From NCBI GenBank assembly GCA_023432655.1, contig JAEYUK010000020.1:1-11081 (forward strand): a stretch of DNA of 11,081 nucleotides. Reading direction: 5' to 3'. Each line of letters starts with the position of its first letter. Position 1 is the stretch's first letter. Under the pieces are notes generated by a model. It was not told the origin of the DNA and made no database searches. It was given only the letters and a program-made list of their open reading frames with translations. Shown in pieces: positions 1 through 6,522 of the stretch. Both the position numbers and the translations under genes were made by a program. This DNA comes from Pseudomonadota bacterium. GTDB taxonomy: Bacteria > Bdellovibrionota > Bacteriovoracia > Bacteriovoracales > Bacteriovoracaceae.

Positions 1-32
1 AGATTGTTATTAATCTTTAGTTCTCTCGTCAT
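1..32 (-). CDS. possible 5' end of a further gene after gltX (partial)
   Basis: On the minus strand an ATG (30-32) follows the gltX stop codon by 5 nt, is preceded by an AGGA element a few bases upstream, and stays open to the window edge. It would encode about ten residues beginning MTRELKI. The tight spacing suggests a gene translated from the same transcript as gltX, but ten codons are too few to identify a product or to exclude chance. The absence of any terminator after gltX is compatible with the transcript continuing. Confidence 0.3.
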   Translation of the reverse strand, partial: MTRELKINNN

Positions 33-37
33 TGTTC

Positions 38-1480
38 CTACTTCGTAAGATGAGCAATTCTATTTTTAAGTACATTCACTGGAGTTAAAGGAATTAAAAA
101 CTTCAAATCCGGCCCGTGATCATGGCCCGTTAAAGCGGCACGAACCCCTTGAAACAGAGGCTTTCCTTTAACACCCATATCTTTCTTTACGTGATCCATC
201 CAGAGGTTAAGTTCAGCCTCGGTGATGAATTCAGAGGAAGTTTTATTCACCTCTTCCGCGATATAAGAAAGAATCTTAGGAGTTGTTTCCCAGGATAAAA
301 TATCTTTCAAGACGTCCGTCTTCTCTGGATCATCTTTTAGAATAAGTTCATTCACAAGTTTTGGGAAATCCGGAATGAACTGAGCGTATCTCTTTAAGAG
401 TTCCACACAATCGTTCTTCCATGAGTCAGTTTGCTTACGGAAGAATTCTGTTTCAGGCTCACTCTCCACAAGCTTAATTAAAGAAGCATTATCCATCTTC
501 TTAATGTGCTCAGCGTTCACCCACTTTAACTTTTCCAGATCATACATGGCAGATGAGGCAGAGAAACGCTCAAGACTAAAGACACTGATAATGTCTTCTT
601 TATTGAAGATATCTTTCTCCTCCGGGTGAGACCATCCAAGAAGGCACAGATAGTTACACATCGCCTCTGGAAGATAATGCTCATTCCGGTAAAGGTTTAC
701 CGAAGTGGCCCCGTGACGTTTAGAAAGCTTCTGACGGTCATGACCGATCAAAAGAGACACGTGAGCAAACTCAGGAATCTTGGCGTTCAGAGCTTCATAG
801 ATCATGAGCTGACGAACTGTATTGTTTAAATGATCTTCCCCACGAATGACGTGAGTAATATCCATAAGCCAGTCATCAATCACACAACAGTAATTATAAG
901 TTGGAAGACCATTTGATCTCATGATCACAAAGTCCCCTACCATGTTTTCCGGATAAACAACTTTACCTTTAACCTTATCGTTTAGTTCGTAAGATTTTTT
1001 CGGAACCTTAAAACGGATCGCTGTCTTCTCACCGGCCGCCACTCGGGCACGGGCTTCTGCCCAGTGAGCTTCTTCTCTCCACTTACCAGAATAATGAGGA
1101 TCAAGATTCTCGGCTTCAGCTTTATTCTTCATCGCCTCAAGTTCTTCTTCGGTACAAAAATCATAATAGGCCATGCCCTTTTCGATAAGTTCTTGGGCAT
1201 ACTTCATATAAATGTCCAGGCGTTCAGACTGGCGATAAGGAGCGTACTTAGGATTTGGTCTATCCGGCCCCTCATCATGAGTGATCCCTAGCCATTTAAG
1301 ATCATCAATTTGAAGTTTTTCGTATTCAGCGTTAGATCTTTCCAGATCCGTATCTTCAATTCGAAGGACAAAGGTCCCACCGACGGACTTAGCGAAGAGA
1401 TAATTATATAAAGCGGTTCTGGCCCCACCAATGTGCAGATAACCAGTTGGGGATGGCGCGAATCTTACTCGAACGGTCAT
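38..1480 (-). CDS. gltX: glutamyl-tRNA synthetase
   Basis: Cytoplasmic class I aminoacyl-tRNA synthetase that charges tRNA(Glu), or also tRNA(Gln) in organisms that use the amidotransferase route. The 480-residue length is normal for the family. The HIGH-type ATP site is seen as HIGG at residues 16-19 in the context PSPTGYLHIGGART, and the KMSKS loop as KLSKR at 251-255. The remaining C-terminal part is the helical anticodon-binding region. The zinc-binding insertion of E. coli GluRS is degenerate: only Cys109 remains of the usual CxC pair (Asp107 replaces the first) and the distal Cys is Trp134, as in zinc-free GluRS enzymes. The start has a clear GAGGAG site 6 nt upstream. It lies 62 nt downstream of the CarD-family gene on the same strand with no terminator between, so the two are probably co-transcribed. 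Confidence 0.97.
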   Translation of the reverse strand: MTVRVRFAPSPTGYLHIGGARTALYNYLFAKSVGGTFVLRIEDTDLERSNAEYEKLQIDDLKWLGITHDEGPDRPNPKYAPYRQSERLDIYMKYAQELIEKGMAYYDFCTEEELEAMKNKAEAENLDPHYSGKWREEAHWAEARARVAAGEKTAIRFKVPKKSYELNDKVKGKVVYPENMVGDFVIMRSNGLPTYNYCCVIDDWLMDITHVIRGEDHLNNTVRQLMIYEALNAKIPEFAHVSLLIGHDRQKLSKRHGATSVNLYRNEHYLPEAMCNYLCLLGWSHPEEKDIFNKEDIISVFSLERFSASSAMYDLEKLKWVNAEHIKKMDNASLIKLVESEPETEFFRKQTDSWKNDCVELLKRYAQFIPDFPKLVNELILKDDPEKTDVLKDILSWETTPKILSYIAEEVNKTSSEFITEAELNLWMDHVKKDMGVKGKPLFQGVRAALTGHDHGPDLKFLIPLTPVNVLKNRIAHLTK

Positions 1481-1541
1481 AGGAAGCTCCTCAATGTATG
1501 ATGAGGAAGAGGATACACTTTAACTGGGGGATTGAGAATCT

Positions 1542-2015
1542 CTAGGTATAAAGAGAGTCGATTTTCTCAGAGATCGTGTCCTCAGATGTTCCAGAAGAAA
1601 GGGCCACTTCTTTAACGATTAACTCTTTACACTGATCAAGCATCTTACGCTCACCAAATGAAAGTTTTTTAGTCATTTTAAGAAGTAGAAGCTGGCGAAG
1701 AACATCAGCAATTTCCAGTAGTGACCCCGTCTTTACCTTGAGTGTGTACTCACGGTGACGGCGGTTCCAGGTGGACATATCAACTTTAACATTTTGATTT
1801 TCTAAAAGCTTAAAGACACCGCTGATTTCCGTCGAAGGAATCAGAGCACGCACTCCTTCCTTACTATCGACCGGGATCATGACTTTCATGCCGTTCGAAA
1901 CAACTTTAATGATGTAGAAACTCTTCATCTCACCATTTAATTCTTTCGTTTCGACGTTGCAGATCTGACCCACACCGTGGCCGGGGCAGACAACGTAGTC
2001 TCCGAGATTAAACAT
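1542..2015 (-). CDS. carD: CarD/CdnL-family RNA polymerase-binding transcription regulator
   Basis: A 157-residue protein matching CarD/CdnL. The N-terminal RNAP-interaction (Tudor-like, CarD_TRCF) domain begins FNLGDYVVCPGHGVGQI at residues 2-18. It is followed by an all-helical DNA-binding domain from about residue 72, with the conserved Trp83 (TWNRRHREY) and the LSFGERKML segment (119-126). In the known family this domain binds the RNAP beta subunit, and the Trp wedges into the upstream edge of the promoter bubble to stabilise open complexes, often at rRNA promoters. The open frame extends 10 codons further upstream (to 2045), but the AAGGAG site sits just before the internal ATG at 2013-2015, and the domain starts there, so this start is preferred. 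There is no HMGA-like tail, which fits CdnL more than Myxococcus CarD proper. gltX follows downstream. Confidence 0.93.
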   Translation of the reverse strand: MFNLGDYVVCPGHGVGQICNVETKELNGEMKSFYIIKVVSNGMKVMIPVDSKEGVRALIPSTEISGVFKLLENQNVKVDMSTWNRRHREYTLKVKTGSLLEIADVLRQLLLLKMTKKLSFGERKMLDQCKELIVKEVALSSGTSEDTISEKIDSLYT

Positions 2016-2098
2016 GTGAACTCCTTCAACAAAGGCTTTATTCATTCCATTTATAACGCATATTGGTTGTAAGAGGTATGCTTTTGAAATTTTTACAG

Positions 2099-2127
2099 AT
2101 TATCGTAAAAAACTAAGACGAAGTCAT
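2099..2127 (-). promoter_or_regulatory. candidate sigma70-type promoter for the carD-gltX unit
   Basis: On the minus strand ATGACT (2122-2127) and GATAAT (2099-2104) are separated by exactly 17 nt, matching the consensus at 4 of 6 and 5 of 6 positions. A start near 2092 would give a leader of about 77 nt to the preferred carD start. The -35 element abuts the terminator of the upstream barrel gene. Inferred from motif match only. Confidence 0.45.
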
Positions 2128-2153
2128 GGAAAATGGGCCCCTTAAGGGCCCAT
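2128..2153 (-). terminator. terminator of the outer-membrane protein gene
   Basis: A perfect 8-bp stem, ATGGGCCC (2133-2140) and GGGCCCAT (2146-2153), with a 5-nt loop lies 11 nt past the stop of the minus-strand barrel gene. On the minus strand it is followed by a short T-rich tail, so termination may be only moderately efficient. The tail on the other strand is poor. Confidence 0.65.
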
Positions 2154-2164
2154 CCTTAATATCT

Positions 2165-2767
2165 TTAGAAGAAAACTGAAAACTGTAAGAATCTGAGCTG
2201 AATATTTTGAGAATACTCAAGATTTGACCCTGTGGTTGAGTTCAAATTCTCCAGAGCAATCTCTGGACTATAAGTCAGGTGTTTAATTCCAAGGGTTTCC
2301 ATACTAAAACGTTTACCTACGGCAACGGTCCCGGTTAAGACCTCATCTTTTCGGCCTTCCGAAACCCCATAGGTATTGGCCCAGTTTACCCCTAAATAAA
2401 GTGAGGCATAGGGACTGTTCGCTAAATCGGCCATCCAGTTAACAATGGCCCCGACTTCCAGACCATAATCTTCCAGGTCCCCTCGCCCACCAGCGGTATT
2501 TTTCTCGTAGTTCACACGACCACCGACCTGAAGTCTAGGCATCGTGGGAATACTGTAGGCGTAGTTCAGATTCAGATCCAGCTGGGTATCATTATCTGCT
2601 GAAGACCCCTTCGTTTTGGATTTATCAAAAGAAAAAACACCTTGTAAGACCGAATCGGCATTGAACTCAAACATGTGCTGAGTCCCCGATGCTGATCCAA
2701 ACGAATCCTGGGCGTATGCAGAGGTGCCCATCATGAGTGCTGCTGCTAAAGCTAAAATTGTCTTCAT
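2165..2767 (-). CDS. secreted protein, probable outer-membrane beta-barrel
   Basis: A 200-residue protein not recognised as a named family. Residues 1-19 form a clear Sec signal peptide (MKTILALAAALMMGTSAYA, cleavage before Gln20). The mature part is rich in alternating polar/apolar stretches with Tyr, Asn and Gly (for example LDLNLNYAYSI, LQVGGRVNYE, YGLEVGAIVNW, ASLYLGVNWA, QNIQLRFLQFSVFF) and ends in Phe, the usual C-terminal signal of BAM-inserted outer-membrane barrels. The length suits a barrel of about eight strands. The start has a GGGGA site 6 nt upstream. The gene stands alone between the ndk terminator and its own terminator, with a hairpin in its leader. A periplasmic beta-rich protein is the main alternative; no ligand or role can be read from the sequence. 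Confidence 0.75.
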   Translation of the reverse strand: MKTILALAAALMMGTSAYAQDSFGSASGTQHMFEFNADSVLQGVFSFDKSKTKGSSADNDTQLDLNLNYAYSIPTMPRLQVGGRVNYEKNTAGGRGDLEDYGLEVGAIVNWMADLANSPYASLYLGVNWANTYGVSEGRKDEVLTGTVAVGKRFSMETLGIKHLTYSPEIALENLNSTTGSNLEYSQNIQLRFLQFSVFF

Positions 2768-2773
2768 AACAAT

Positions 2774-2807
2774 CCCCTTTTTGTAAATGAATCCTGGAAG
2801 AGGATTC
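2774..2807 (-). promoter_or_regulatory. leader hairpin next to the ribosome binding site of the barrel gene
   Basis: On the minus-strand RNA, GAAUCCU (2801-2807) and AGGAUUC (2789-2795) form a perfect 7-bp stem with a 5-nt loop, ending 21 nt before the start codon. Part of its 5' arm and loop, CCUCUU (2798-2803), could instead pair with the AAGGGG of the ribosome binding site (2774-2779), six pairs with one G-U. Two mutually exclusive structures are therefore possible, one of which hides the ribosome binding site. The pairing is seen in sequence; a regulatory role is inference. Confidence 0.4.
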
Positions 2808-2835
2808 CTTTTCTTCTTAAAAATTCTACAACCCC

Positions 2836-2841
2836 ACTATA
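2836..2841 (-). promoter_or_regulatory. weak candidate -10 element for the barrel gene
   Basis: TATAGT on the minus strand, about 70 nt upstream of the start codon. No convincing -35 hexamer lies at normal spacing, so this may be an activated or alternative-sigma promoter, or not a promoter at all. The rest of 2842-2960 shows no gene or clear signal. Confidence 0.25.
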
Positions 2842-2960
2842 TTCTTGAAAAATGGAGATATGTTGCGATTGGGTAAGCGAAGAATCACTAGGGAATAACT
2901 TTGATCGAATGATAGATTTTAGTTTTAAGCAGTTGAATGAGAATGGTCTTAATTCTAGGC

Positions 2961-2990
2961 AAAAAAAAAGGCCCGCTTGATGCGGGCCTT
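2961..2990 (-). terminator. rho-independent terminator after ndk
   Basis: On the minus strand a GC-rich 7-bp stem (GGCCCGC, loop of 5, GCGGGCC; 2970-2988) is followed by nine T residues (2961-2969), 5 nt past the ndk stop codon. It closes the sucC-sucD-ndk transcript. Confidence 0.95.
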
Positions 2991-2995
2991 CGTTA

Positions 2996-3424
2996 TTAGA
3001 AACGGTTAACTACTTCGTGTTTTTCGAAGAAATAAGCAATTTCTCTCTCAGCAGCAGTAGCTGAATCAGAACCGTGAACAGAGTTCTCGCCTACTGATTT
3101 AGCATATAGCTTACGGATTGTGCCTTCAGCAGCGTTTGCTGGGTTTGTAGCGCCCATAAGCTCTCTGTTTTTAGCAACAGCGTTTTCGCCTTCAAGAACC
3201 ATAAGCATAACTGGACCAGAAGTCATGAAGTTAACTAGTTCGCCGAAGAAAGGACGCTCTTTGTGCTCAATATAGAAACCTTCAGCTTTCTCTTTAGAAA
3301 GACGAGTAAATTTAGCAGCAGAAATACGAAGACCATTCTTTTCGAAAATAGCGATGATATTTCCGATGTTGTTATCAAGAGTAGAGTTCGGTTTTACGAT
3401 AGAAAGTGTTTTTTCAATGGCCAT
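2996..3424 (-). CDS. ndk: nucleoside diphosphate kinase
   Basis: Transfers the gamma-phosphate from ATP to nucleoside diphosphates through a phosphohistidine, balancing NTP and dNTP pools in the cytoplasm. The 142-residue length is typical. The catalytic His117 lies in the signature NSVHGSDS (115-122). The N-terminal IVKPN with Lys11, the ERPFF segment (57-61) and GATNP (91-95) are also family hallmarks. AGGAG lies 5 nt before the start. It begins 33 nt after the sucD stop with no terminator between and is followed by the operon's terminator, so it is very probably the last gene of a sucC-sucD-ndk operon. This makes sense because succinyl-CoA synthetase yields ATP or GTP, which Ndk interconverts. 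Confidence 0.98.
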   Translation of the reverse strand: MAIEKTLSIVKPNSTLDNNIGNIIAIFEKNGLRISAAKFTRLSKEKAEGFYIEHKERPFFGELVNFMTSGPVMLMVLEGENAVAKNRELMGATNPANAAEGTIRKLYAKSVGENSVHGSDSATAAEREIAYFFEKHEVVNRF

Positions 3425-3457
3425 AATAGCTCCTTATTTGTTTAGCTAAAAATTTTT

Positions 3458-4330
3458 TTACTTTTTTAATACTTCTGCAATCTTTTGTCCAAGCTCAGCT
3501 GGAGATCGTGCAATAGTTACACCGCACTCTTGAAGAATCTTGAACTTAGCTTCCGCTGAATCGTCCTCACCTGAGATGATCGCACCAGCATGACCCATAC
3601 GTTTTCCTTTCGGAGCAGCAGCACCGGCAATGAAACTCACTACAGGCTTAGTCATATTGGCCTTAATCCATCTTGCAGCATCAGTCTCAGCAGTACCACC
3701 GATCTCACCGATCATGATAACTGCTTTAGTCTCAGGATCTTTTTCGAACATTTCAAGAACGTCGATAAAGTTTGTTCCGTTAACCGGATCTCCACCAATA
3801 CCTACGCAAGTTGATTGACCAATTTCACGTTGAGTTAACTGGTAAACCGCTTCATAAGTAAGAGTTCCTGAACGAGAGATCACTCCTACGTTCCCTGGCA
3901 TATGGATGTGGCCCGGCATGATTCCGATTTTACACTCGCCTGGAGTGATGACACCTGGACAGTTTGGACCGATCAGACGTGACTTAGAGCCTTTTAGAGC
4001 CGCTTTAACTTTAATCATATCCAGAACAGGAATTCCTTCAGTGATACAGATAATAAGTGGGATTTCAGAATCAATACACTCGATGATCGAATCAGCGGCA
4101 AACGGAGGTGGAACGAAAATCATGGCGGCATTGGCGCCTGTTTCTTTAACAGCTTCGAACACTGTATTGAAGACAGGGATACCTTCGTGAACCATTCCGC
4201 CTTTACCAGGAGTAACACCACCCACAACGTTCGTGCCATAGTCACGGGATTGTAGAGTGTGGAAAGTTCCTTGCTTACCGGTTAAACCGATAGTGATAAG
4301 TCTTGTGTTTCTATCAATTAAAATGGCCAT
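3458..4330 (-). CDS. sucD: succinyl-CoA synthetase alpha subunit (ADP/GDP-forming)
   Basis: Alpha subunit of the TCA-cycle enzyme that converts succinyl-CoA plus NDP and phosphate to succinate, CoA and NTP. At 290 residues it is the usual size. It starts with a CoA-binding Rossmann domain ([13 protein letters not shown], 13-24; GPNCPG, 121-126). The ligase domain carries the phosphorylated catalytic histidine in GHAGAIISG (His247). The open frame runs 19 codons further upstream, but that part overlaps sucC and has no family match; the ATG at 4328-4330 has a GGGAGG site and lies 1 nt after the sucC stop codon (TAATATG), implying translational coupling and equal subunit output. Confidence 0.98.
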   Translation of the reverse strand: MAILIDRNTRLITIGLTGKQGTFHTLQSRDYGTNVVGGVTPGKGGMVHEGIPVFNTVFEAVKETGANAAMIFVPPPFAADSIIECIDSEIPLIICITEGIPVLDMIKVKAALKGSKSRLIGPNCPGVITPGECKIGIMPGHIHMPGNVGVISRSGTLTYEAVYQLTQREIGQSTCVGIGGDPVNGTNFIDVLEMFEKDPETKAVIMIGEIGGTAETDAARWIKANMTKPVVSFIAGAAAPKGKRMGHAGAIISGEDDSAEAKFKILQECGVTIARSPAELGQKIAEVLKK

Positions 4331-4331
4331 A

Positions 4332-5501
4332 TTATTTTCCTCCCTTGGCAGCAGCAACTGCTTTAGCAGCCGCATCAGCAAGGTCACCCGCTGGAGTGAT
4401 TTTTAAACCTGATTCAGAAAGAATTTTTTTACCAAGAGCAACGTTAGTCCCTTCAAGACGAACAACCAGAGGAACTTTAAGTTCTAGTTCTTTAGCTGCA
4501 TCAACCACACCGTGAGCAATAATGTCACACTTCATGATTCCGCCGAAGATATTAACCAGGATCGCTTTAACGTTTTTATCTTGAAGAATAATAGAGAAAG
4601 CTTTTTGAACTGTTTCTTTAGTAGCACCGCCGCCCACATCAAGGAAGTTGGCCGGAGTACCGCCGTGAAGCTTAAGGATATCAAGTGTTGCCATCGCAAG
4701 ACCTGCACCGTTAACCAGACAGCCGATGTTTCCATCAAGAGAGATATAAGAAAGACCGAACTTACCAGCTTCAAGCTCTTGTTCTGATTCTTCTGTGATA
4801 TCTCTCATCGCTTCAATTTCCGGATGACGGAAAAGAGCGTTGTCATCAAAGTTTAATTTACCGTCTAGAGCAAGAACGTCACCTTGTTTAGTTGTAACAA
4901 GTGGGTTGATCTCAGCAATAGAACAGTCTTTTTCGATATAAAGCTTATAAAGGTTCTCGAAGAAAGAGATGGCTTTCTTTAGTGGCTCGCCTTTAAGACC
5001 GAGAGCATAGCCAAGCTTACGACCGTGAGCTGGTGTGAAACCAGTTGCTGGATCGATGTGAGCTTTAATAATTTTTTCTGGCGTATTGTGAGCAACAGTC
5101 TCAATATCCATACCACCTTCAGTTGAAACCATCATCGCGACTTTTCCAACTGTGCGGTCAAGTACGATACCGCAGTAGTATTCGTGATCGATGTCACAAC
5201 CCTGCTCGATAAGAACTTTAAGAACTTTCTTACCTTCAGGTCCTGTTTGGTGAGTAACAAGTTGCATACCTAGGATTTCCCCGGCAAGCTTTTCAACTTC
5301 TTCTAGTGAGCGAGCGAGTTTTACTCCTCCACCTTTACCACGGCCTCCGGCATGAATCTGAGCTTTAACCACCCAAACTTTAGTATCTAGTTTCTTAGCA
5401 ACTTCTACGGCCTCAGCTGGAGTATTGGCCACTCCACCTTTCAGGACCGCGATGTTGAACTGTCGCATCAGGTCTTTGGCCTGGTACTCATGCACATTCA
5501 T
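4332..5501 (-). CDS. sucC: succinyl-CoA synthetase beta subunit
   Basis: Beta subunit that binds the nucleotide (ATP-grasp fold) and with SucD forms the succinyl-CoA synthetase complex. The 389 residues match the roughly 388 of E. coli SucC. Visible family features are [11 protein letters not shown] at the N-terminus, [18 protein letters not shown] (44-61) with Lys46 in the nucleotide site, the Mg-binding EINPL (197-201), NGAGLAM (264-270) and [10 protein letters not shown] (317-326). Whether it uses ADP or GDP cannot be decided by eye. The start has AAGGAG about 7 nt upstream and a strong promoter lies 35-62 nt upstream. First gene of the sucC-sucD-ndk operon. Confidence 0.98.
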   Translation of the reverse strand: MNVHEYQAKDLMRQFNIAVLKGGVANTPAEAVEVAKKLDTKVWVVKAQIHAGGRGKGGGVKLARSLEEVEKLAGEILGMQLVTHQTGPEGKKVLKVLIEQGCDIDHEYYCGIVLDRTVGKVAMMVSTEGGMDIETVAHNTPEKIIKAHIDPATGFTPAHGRKLGYALGLKGEPLKKAISFFENLYKLYIEKDCSIAEINPLVTTKQGDVLALDGKLNFDDNALFRHPEIEAMRDITEESEQELEAGKFGLSYISLDGNIGCLVNGAGLAMATLDILKLHGGTPANFLDVGGGATKETVQKAFSIILQDKNVKAILVNIFGGIMKCDIIAHGVVDAAKELELKVPLVVRLEGTNVALGKKILSESGLKITPAGDLADAAAKAVAAAKGGK

Positions 5502-5535
5502 AGGCTCTCCTTAAAACATCATTTGAATAGGACAC

Positions 5536-5563
5536 ATTATAGGCATTTTGCAGGGTCAGACAA
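5536..5563 (-). promoter_or_regulatory. sigma70-type promoter of sucC-sucD-ndk
   Basis: On the minus strand a perfect TATAAT (5536-5541) lies 16 nt from TTGTCT (5558-5563, 4 of 6 matches to the -35 consensus). Transcription would begin near 5529, giving a leader of about 28 nt before sucC. Confidence 0.7.
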
Positions 5564-5619
5564 TGAAAAGGTCTTGAAAAACGCGGTTTTGAAAGGGCAT
5601 GATGGAGGCGCGAGGTGTT

Positions 5620-6522
5620 ATGAGCAAAAAATATTATATTCTTCATCCATCAGTATTTAAATTAGACGGCGGCGCCATGTTTGGGATTATTCCGAAACCA
5701 CTATGGTCCAAACATATTCCGGCCGATGACTTGAACCGGATTCAGTTGAGTTTAAGAGTCATGCTCATCCAGACAGAGTCGAGAAACATCCTTGTGGACA
5801 CTGGTATTGGGGATTATCACGGTGATAAATTTGACGACCGCTTCGGCGTTGAAGGAAGTAAAAATCCTTTATTAGAGACCTTAGATAAAAACTTTGGCTT
5901 AAGGCCCGAAGATATAACTGACCTTATTATTACCCACCTTCACTTTGATCATGTGGGAGGACTCGGCCATGATGCTGACCAACATAAGAACATTTTCCCT
6001 AATGCTGTGTTACATATTCACCGTCAACATTATGACTATGCTTTAAATCCGACTTTAAGAGATAGTGGATCCTTCCACTCACAGTATTTTCGACCCTTAA
6101 TTGAAGCCGCCCAAAGTGAATCAAGGGTTCACTGGTTAAATGGAGAAGAAGGAATTGTATTAAAAGACGGTGACGATGTTATCTCTTTTAAATGCTCCCA
6201 TGGCCACACACCTTGGCTGGTTCACCCCTATGATGAGAATTTTATCTATATGGCCGACCTTGTTCCAACCAGCGTTCATATCCCAGTTCCGTGGGTTATG
6301 GGCTATGATATATCACCCGGCAGAACGACGGTAGATAAGCTTGAGTTTTATCAGTTTATCCAGAAAAAAGATCTGACCATGATTTTTGAACACGATATGA
6401 AAATCTGGGGGGCAAAAATTAAACAAAAATCTGAGCACGATTTTGTAGCAGCTGAAACATTTTCGGTTAGTGAGATCGATCCTCAGAAACCTGAATTATT
6501 TTTTGAGCGATCTCATACTTAA
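5620..6522 (+). CDS. metallo-beta-lactamase-fold hydrolase
   Basis: A 300-residue cytoplasmic hydrolase (no signal peptide) of the metallo-beta-lactamase superfamily. The metal-binding signature HLHFDH is at 106-111 (His106, His108, Asp110, His111). Further likely ligands are His196 in SHGHT, Asp213 in YMADLVP and His258 in FEHD, which would complete a dinuclear site. The N-terminal LDGGAMFGIIPKPLW (15-29) and ILVDTGIGD (57-65) resemble the COG0491 subgroup that includes YtnP-like lactonases, but the substrate cannot be read from the sequence. The open frame begins at 5599; the ATG at 5620 is preferred because GAGG and GGAGG lie before it and the family's conserved part starts just after it. 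Divergent from sucC; its 3' end overlaps the opposite-strand gene by 56 nt. No clear promoter was found. Confidence 0.88.
   Translation: MSKKYYILHPSVFKLDGGAMFGIIPKPLWSKHIPADDLNRIQLSLRVMLIQTESRNILVDTGIGDYHGDKFDDRFGVEGSKNPLLETLDKNFGLRPEDITDLIITHLHFDHVGGLGHDADQHKNIFPNAVLHIHRQHYDYALNPTLRDSGSFHSQYFRPLIEAAQSESRVHWLNGEEGIVLKDGDDVISFKCSHGHTPWLVHPYDENFIYMADLVPTSVHIPVPWVMGYDISPGRTTVDKLEFYQFIQKKDLTMIFEHDMKIWGAKIKQKSEHDFVAAETFSVSEIDPQKPELFFERSHT

Noticed and set aside
1064..1291. Long plus-strand open frames opposite gltX, sucD and sucC
   Set aside because: They lie antisense to highly conserved genes, show no family match, and have no ribosome binding sites; they are shadows of the real reading frames.
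3441..3450. Palindrome TTTAGCTAAA between sucD and ndk, near a run of T residues
   Set aside because: It has no loop and the wrong order for a minus-strand terminator, and the AT-rich stem would be weak. A sucD-ndk read-through operon is the simpler reading.
4532..4774. Minus-strand open frame in another frame inside sucC
   Set aside because: The sucC frame is continuous and fully conserved across this stretch, so this is a chance frame and not a frameshifted fragment.
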